64,000 nucleotides of DNA from Rhodamnia argentea (Eukaryota > Streptophyta > Magnoliopsida > Myrtales > Myrtaceae), in the NCBI RefSeq assembly GCF_020921035.1, contig NC_063154.1, positions 8,866,001 to 8,930,000 on the forward strand, in the 5' to 3' direction. The position numbers were made by a program, and so were the translations under genes. The notes beneath the pieces are model-generated. The model saw only the letters and a list, made by a program, of their open reading frames with translations. It was not told where the DNA came from and did no database searches. Positions 58,233 through 64,000 of this stretch are shown here, one piece after another (position 1 is the stretch's first letter; every line of letters starts with the position of its first letter).

Positions 58233-58815
58233 CTTATCAATAAGTCTAGATCCGACGGCAAGAAGCCCTTTACTTTATTTATTATCCAAATCAAAAGGAA
58301 ACCCGATTCAAAACAACCCCAAATTTTTTTGTTTGAAACTGTTCGAGGTTCAGTTCAGAAGGTTCATTTTGATATTCCTAATATATCTTTTTTCACGAGT
58401 TTGAAGTATGGTTCTATAACTTCCATCAGAAGTTGGTCGATCGAAACCCGACATTCTTAGCGATTGCCCCTATCACTAGGCGCACCCGTTAAGCCATACT
58501 CAATTCGGATTAATCTTTCGACCAACAAAAAATAATTCGGATCAATCCGGTGGTAAAAGCGCTCTCATACTCTCGGCTCAAGAGCCAATGGTTGCCGACT
58601 TGATTTTTGCCTTGAAGAACTCAAATTTAAGCGACCGACCACAGCCAGACGTTGCTGCGCTAGCTCCCCTCTAGATAGCCGATCAATTACAATTGTGCCA
58701 CTTGATTATAAATAAATGTAACTACATAAGAAAATAATTCATAATAAAAAAGATAAGAAAATGTTTCTGAGGCACTGAGTTATTTAATGATGTGTCTTTA
58801 TATTTTCTTTAGGGA
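58233..58815. other. Intergenic, unassigned
   Basis: The first 250 bases may be the interior of the preceding LTR element. No domain was recognised. Confidence 0.35.
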
Positions 58816-59290
58816 TAAATGCGTTGGAAGTCCTAAAACTTGTTACGAAAATACAATTCAATCCTAAAATTTTCAAAAGTGCAATCAAGTTTTAAAACTT
58901 GCCACGAAGGTGCAATCGAATCCTAGAACTTTCAAATAAGCAATCAATACTGGGAAAAGTACAAAAAAAGCCATAAACCTATTGCATTAGTATCAATTCA
59001 ATTCTAAACCTTGTAATTAGACAAATTCTATCATAAACATTTTTACATTTATACCAGTTCAGTCCATCCGGCCAATTTTCATTGGACGTCGCTACCGTGA
59101 ATATTAATAGTGCCACGTAGGATGGCCAACGATGACGTGAATATTTTTTACAAAAACTATTTTTCAATTTTTGTCTCCTAAACTTCTGCTTTGGCTGGTG
59201 AGGGTCGCCGGCAACCCTCGCCGGCCGCTTGCGAGGGCCAGCCAGCTCTCACCGCCCACTGGCAAGGGCCAGCAAGCCCTTTACTTCATT
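58816..59290. mobile_element. Family-A foldback-like fragment
   Basis: The stretch carries CAATTCAATTCTAAACC and ACCAGTTCAGTCCATCCGGCC, then a GC-rich core (GAGGGTCGCCGGCAACCCTCGCC). The right arm is missing. Confidence 0.5.
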
Positions 59291-59672
59291 TCAGGCTGTC
59301 GGTTGACGCGATTCCCTTTGAAGCAAGTTATATATGGTTGCTGAGTCGATTGGCTTGGAAGCAGCTGGAACTGCCACATGGAACTCTGTCTGAACAGTTA
59401 TTTCCGTTTTGAAGACAGCGTGCGGGAGAAGTTTCATAAGATCAAATTTTTTTCTGCTTCGAACAATAGTGACATCACTCGGAAAATCAACGGGTTTAAG
59501 TACAGTAAAAACACACCTAATCACATGGGCCAGTGTTGTTATGGACATCAAAGCACAATCTCGAAGAATCCAAAAGTAAGAACCACTGCCCTAGAGCATT
59601 CTGAACTTTGGACACTACGAGTGCTACAATACAAACGGACATCGAAGCACAAGCCGGGGTAAGACCCAATCA

Positions 59673-60761
59673 CTAGAAGCCGCGGGGAAGAACGACGGAG
59701 AGGCCGACGCAGACGGCGAACAGGAAGATCAGGAGGCCGGTGAAGTTCACGACGAGCGCCTCTTGACCCTTCTGGAGGCCTAAGAAGATGAACCTCTCGA
59801 CCAGGCCGGCCTCGGCCGTGCAGATGGCGAGGAAGAAGACGGCGGACCCGACGAAGACGTGCCATGGGTGGTAGGAGGACCTTGCGGTGCTGTTCGTTTG
59901 CGGGAATACAAAAGAGAAGAAAGCAAACACCCACTGGAAAAAGGCAAAAGAAGAGCTCCAAAACAATTAGTTCTTCTGATCAGGCGATGACAAAATAAAG
60001 ATTAATCAGGATTTCATGTCATTTCCCGTGGGAATTACCTGCAGACCGAACAAGGAGATGGTGGAGATGCCGAGCCAGGAGTGCAAGGTGTATACGTTGG
60101 GAATATGGCGCTCGTTATGGAACTTGAAGACCGCAGTGATGCCCAGAATCCCCAGCAGAAGAGCAATCAAGTGCAGGATGAGGTGAATCGTCTTCAGCGC
60201 TTCCCTCTTCGCCGGAATCGACTTGTGCACCATAATAGCTGCGTCGAAAATCGATGTTTGGTAATCTATTCCAGTTAAATCCAGAGCTTCAGAAAGACTA
60301 AGATATACGCTTCCTGATTCTAAGGAGGGAAATATGGAAAGCGACTCGGCGAATATCCTTAAAAAAAAACCAGATTTTCACACAAGAAAGCGTTTGTGAT
60401 TGTGAAAAGAAACCCGCCGAGATATCAATTATATGTGGTCTTCACCTTCTCCTGCGATGAGAATGAATCCAATCACCATCAGGAGCGGATGCAGCTGCAC
60501 AAAGAAGAACAGGGCATCCAAATGAATCGTCGAGCGGAACGAATCGAACGACATCAAACTTCATACCCTTCGGACAAGAAAAGAAGCGGAATCGTGCGTG
60601 CTTACGTTGAAAATCTTCTGTTTGTTGCCGGATGAGAAAGCCACGCCTTCCCGGAGCTTGAGGAGCCAAACGAGGACGAGGGTCGCCACCGCTACAGCCA
60701 GCAGATGCGCCAACACCGTCGCCGGAGTTGCGGATACCTGGAAGTTCCGGTTCTTCGCCAT
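59673..60761 (-). CDS. CYB561: Cytochrome b561, ascorbate-dependent transmembrane electron carrier
   Basis: Four exons: 60761-60606, 60494-60446, 60238-60039 and 59933-59673. They total 666 bases, 221 residues, in phase. Six membrane helices can be read. The four haem-ligand histidines fall at 54 (LHPLLMVIG), 87 (LKTIHLILH), 121 (LHSWLGI) and 160 (YHPWHVFVG). Their spacing of 33, 34 and 39 is that of the family. A Lys/Arg-rich loop (KSIPAKREALK) precedes His-87, where cytoplasmic ascorbate binds. The protein takes an electron from ascorbate on one side and passes it across the tonoplast or plasma membrane to monodehydroascorbate or ferric iron. Length and helices are normal, and nothing is broken. 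A GA tract (60777-60795) lies in the leader. Confidence 0.93.
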
Positions 60762-60799
60762 GGTTAAACCCTTTTGAGAGAGAGAGAGAGAGAGATTCT

Positions 60800-61486
60800 A
60801 GAGCCGTTCAGGGGAGGGGATGTGATAGACTTCCCAGTAGAAACAGGGGATGAAATAGACGAGTGCTGAGCGTACGAGTGTGCGATCTAAATTAGCGATT
60901 AAGAAAGAGGGGAGCGAGCCTAGTGAAGTTCACTATGCGCAAAGGACGGAGCTTTTTAATGAGATTTTCTCTCTCGGCCTTCGATTTTTACACCCTGAAT
61001 TTTGGGGCCCTTCGGATTTTACACCCCCGACAACTTTCCAGTCTTTCGATTTGAGGCCCAGACAGCTTGCCCTGTTTCGTCGAGATTAAGCTAAGAATCT
61101 CCAAAGATTCAGATGAAGGTGCCCCCGGTTTCACCAATTCCTGCATATCCAAGTGCATTGAGAAACAATTTCATTTTCTGCAGCACACCAAATCGAAAAA
61201 GCAATGAATCCTCCCCGCTTCTTTCTCCAACTTAAGGCGTTTTCAAGAAAAGTAAATAAAATCAGCGAAATGCAAGAGAATTTCTTTCGGTCATAGAATA
61301 GAGGAGTTGGTAAGTAAGATGAATCTAATTTAGGTTCACTTTTTGAGTATGGTTGTAATCTTCGTTGTATCGTTTGATGAATAGCCGAATCATGCATTGT
61401 TCTTCCATGGAGCGGGTCCTATCGATCGGGCCATGTATAATTCGGTTCTGGTTTATTTTATTATGTTGCTTGTTTGTCGAAAGTAA
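60800..61486. other. Upstream region of the cytochrome b561 gene
   Basis: It contains the leader and promoter. No open frame with family resemblance was seen. The hAT-like element follows. Confidence 0.45.
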
Positions 61487-62176
61487 GGGCCTGTTTGGTT
61501 CAAGATTTGGCCAAGGGATTTTGAGAAAATGCAAGTACCTTTGGGCTAAAAGCCTTTTCGAAAATGTAAGTAGTGTTTAGTAAAGCGTATTTTAAAAACA
61601 CATTGGAAAACAACTTTGACGTAAATGCTGTTTGGTGAAAAATGAACTTTGTAAAGTATTTTTACTTTTTGAAAAAAAAAAAAACAGCGGTTGGCGGTGG
61701 TGGGAGGCGGTGGCGATCGGTGATGGCTACGGCGATGGCCGCGGGTGACGATTGGCGGCGATGGCGGGCGACGATCGACAAGCGGCGGCGATTGGTGGGG
61801 GGCGGCGGCTACTGCGGTTGGCGATTGGCGTTGACGGGTGGCGGTCAGCAGCAATGGACTGCAGACTGCCGCGATCGGCGACGATGGGTGGCGGCTGCGG
61901 CCTGTGGGCGGTGGAGGGGGCTGGTGGTGGTGGGTGACAAAGGGTGGAAAGGAAGCTAAAATGATAAATTTAAAAGAAAAAAAATTAGTTACATTTCGTA
62001 AAAGTCTTTTAGCCCAAAGTACAAAGTACTTTGGGCTAAAGGACTTTGGAGAGCATTTGAGATGCAATTGTATCTCCCCAAAATGAGCCAAAAAATAAAT
62101 CAATCACTATTTGTATTTGGCCAAGGGACTTTAAAGCCCCAATGCTCATTCCCAATGTTGAATCAAACAAGACCTA
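61487..62176. mobile_element. hAT-like MITE with a GGC/GGT-rich core
   Basis: The ends GGGCCTGTTTGGTTCAA and TTGAATCAAACAAGACCT are imperfect inverted repeats of the GGCCTGTTTGG type common in plant hAT-derived elements. Subterminal inverted pieces (GCCAAGGGA, CTTTGGGCTAAAAG against CTTTGGGCTAAAGGA) reinforce the hairpin. The core 61685-61940 is a low-complexity GGC/GGT/GAT stretch that gives false Gly/Trp/Arg frames. No transposase. An 8-bp target duplication could not be fixed. Confidence 0.65.
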
Positions 62177-62640
62177 AGTCCGGCACTACCAAGCATTAAC
62201 CCAAGAAAAGCCGTATGGCAGATTTCTAGCATTTTAGGGCGAGGGCAACAAAAAAGCCAGCTTCGCTTTCAAAGTACAACGTCGGACGATCGGGCTTTCG
62301 GCGCTGAGTTTCCAGCCTAAGTGGGTTATAATACTCCGGGACTAAGAAGATCCCTCTTCATCACGGGACGCATTCGTCTGTTGATCTTAATCTTAAATAA
62401 ATTGATGGTAGCCACTCTGTCAAGAGCAAAGATAAGTGGTAGATAAAAGAGAAGACTGCCTTTTTCTCGACGGGTTGAAAGCTTGCGAGTCTTTCGCTTC
62501 GATCGGACGGACCTTCTTTGTTTTAGTAGCAAGTAGAACTTGAAAGATAGGAGTCAGGCGTCGCAGGCATCAGCCATCATTACCGAGTTGACTTGGATGT
62601 GCAATGCAAATTCCAGATTTAGAAGAGACTCAAATGAGCT
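62177..62640. other. Intergenic, unassigned
   Basis: No gene or clear repeat was recognised. Confidence 0.4.
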
Positions 62641-63060
62641 CTCCGTACGTTTTCAGCCAAACCCAGTGTCACATACTCTTCTCCTCAGCGGCACAACATC
62701 CTTACTGTGCACCGCTCACTGTGGCCCACATGCTATTGGAAGTCGGCTCTGATACCAACTGTAATGGGGATGTCACACCCAATGTGTGTGAGAAGGGTTC
62801 GAACCACACGACAATAAAAGCCTCGGACAATAAAGTCTTTGAAGGACCTGCTCCATCAAAGTTAGCAATCGCGAAAGATCATTTAAAGAGTGAGAACATA
62901 AGATGGACCAAATGAAAATTTCAGGGACGAACTCTAGCCCAATCATCTCTGAATAAATTAAAAGTTCATGCACGGCATTGCATATTGAACTTAAAGCTCA
63001 GGGACCACGCTGAGTAAATTCAAAGTTCAGAGACTATTGCAAATTTAACCAAAATATTGA
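62641..63060 (-). mobile_element. LTR-retrotransposon remnant with primer-binding site
   Basis: On the minus strand GTGTGACATCCCCATTACA is followed closely by TGGTATCAGAGCC (62757-62745), the Met-tRNA primer-binding site of plant LTR elements. This marks a 5' LTR edge with the interior running toward lower coordinates. Neither a second LTR nor coding domains were found. Fragmentary and old. Confidence 0.4.
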
Positions 63061-63224
63061 ACGAAACAAGATATCGGAAGATGTAAATAAAGCATTGAGG
63101 AGACTGTTTAGTGTGATGTCTTATCTCCAATTCATTCATTCTACTTTTTTTTTTTTTGGGGGGGAGGGGGTTTTACCCTCTGATATTCTCCTATCTAACT
63201 CTTAAATTTTGCTCCTCAAATCCT
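63061..63224. other. Intergenic, with a poly-T/poly-G run
   Basis: A TTTT..GGGGGGG run lies near 63145-63170. Nothing else is notable. Confidence 0.4.
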
Positions 63225-63337
63225 ATGACAACTATTGGGGGATTGCGTGGGGATTGCGTAGGGATTGCCTCAGTAGCCACTCTTCTCTTTAGGAAGAGAG
63301 AGGTGGGAGGTTCGAATCCTCAAAAAATAAAAAGAAA
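63225..63337 (+). mobile_element. Probable tRNA-derived SINE
   Basis: An A-box-like TTGCCTCAGTAGCCACTC lies about 40 bases before a B-box GGTTCGAATCCTC. An A-rich tail (CAAAAAATAAAAAG) follows. Target duplications were not identified. Confidence 0.45.
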
Positions 63338-64000
63338 ATCCTGACACTGCCAATTAAAGAGTGTTGAGGATGTGGCTTGAATACCTAGGGGAAGGTCAAT
63401 ACCAGCAGTTCTCTCTCGGGTTAAAGATTGCTTACTGCATCTGCCTTTCCTATTCCAGGCAAATCTCAGCCCTGATAAGATGATCAAACGGTTTTTGCAC
63501 GAGTTCGTAACTTATTCTTATGAAGCTCGTGATTATAACAAGACGACTACTTGAATTGGCCCTTTTTTTTTTTTCTTGTTATATTTTGTTTGTATCAACA
63601 TGAGTATTGATCAGTTCATCAGATCCTCAATTTCGATCATGGATGTGGGTTTTGGCGACCGGATTCATCTCTCGTTTTGATGAGTTAAGACAATCCAAGA
63701 TCAAATTTTTGCTTTGTTTGGTTACCTAAGCGAGGCTGAATTCACCTGGGTGAGGAGGGAAGTGTGTGGAAATGGAGAGGAAGGGAAACGAAGGGAAGAG
63801 GAATGATTCCTTCACCTGCTTAGATTTGCATTGAAGGATGGGAAGGAAATAGATTTGATTGATTGTTCAGAATGACCCTTGCCTTGTTTGTTTTTAACAA
63901 GAGATCGTATTACGAAAAGTTCTAAATTGATACACTTGTGACAAATTTATCTTAAATTGATTTTTTGACCATCAAAAGCTCCAAACTGAAACAATTGTGA
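63338..64000. other. Intergenic; start of a family-B repeat at the window end
   Basis: The last 100 bases (CTAAATTGATACACTTGTGACAAATTTATC..) are the first units of a palindromic family-B array that continues beyond the window. No gene. Confidence 0.5.

Noticed and set aside
61642-61959. Gly/Trp/Arg-rich frames on the plus strand and Pro/Ser-rich frames on the minus strand
   Set aside because: Translations of the low-complexity core of a MITE.

Overview
The window is nuclear DNA of a flowering plant. The evidence is intron-rich genes with GT-AG borders, plant-only families (PLATZ, FAR1-type MULE, G-type lectin receptor kinase, ANTH clathrin adaptor), a nuclear copy of mitochondrial cox3, many (GA/CT)n tracts and AT-rich gaps full of small transposons. 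A woody rosid, perhaps Myrtaceae/Eucalyptus-like, fits the style of the repeats, but this is inference only. All gene models below were read by eye from splice signals and protein family resemblance.

Layout. 0.7-1.0 kb: degraded cox3 fragment (NUMT). 2.0-3.5 kb: minus-strand cluster of four related C/D-box snoRNAs (U59/snR54-like, 18S target) behind a TATA box and telo-box. 4-9 kb: repeats, a 35-unit CT tract, a 78-bp tandem array and probable LTR-element debris. 9.16-15.73 kb: a decayed FAR1-type Mutator-like element with over 500-bp inverted ends, a broken transposase, and an antisense GRF-zinc-finger/membrane-helix gene. It is bracketed by a direct repeat of about 115-125 bp. 19.0-20.7 kb: BPA1-like RRM gene (minus). 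22.0-24.5 kb: MMD1/MS1-family PHD-finger gene whose PHD finger is frameshifted away (plus). 28.0-30.1 kb: PLATZ gene (minus). 32.1-40.0 kb: POD1/TAPT1 gene (minus, 11 exons), with a U12-type AT-AC intron and a TRIM in another intron. 43.1-45.55 kb: intronless S-domain receptor-like kinase (minus). 45.7-53.3 kb: transposon-rich tract holding a duplicated copy of the kinase's upstream region, several palindromic foldback elements and a SINE with a 19-bp target duplication. 53.8-55.1 kb: intronless ANTH protein (plus). 55-59 kb: repeats and an LTR/PBS remnant. 59.7-60.8 kb: cytochrome b561 (minus). 61.5-62.2 kb: hAT-like MITE. 62.2-64 kb: repeat remnants.

The host genes do not form a pathway. 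They are independent loci: plant immunity/lipid-transfer partner (BPA1-like), meiosis/anther chromatin reader family (PHD), growth regulator (PLATZ), ER protein needed for pollen-tube guidance (POD1), surface receptor, endocytic adaptor and ascorbate-dependent membrane electron carrier. From memory, the BPA1-like and POD1 genes are neighbours in Arabidopsis (At1g67950/At1g67960), so part of the gene order may be ancestral. I found no convincing undescribed multi-gene system. The most unusual items are the long direct repeat around the MULE, its GRF/TM gene, the U12 AT-AC intron in POD1, the PHD gene that has lost its PHD finger, and the foldback elements.
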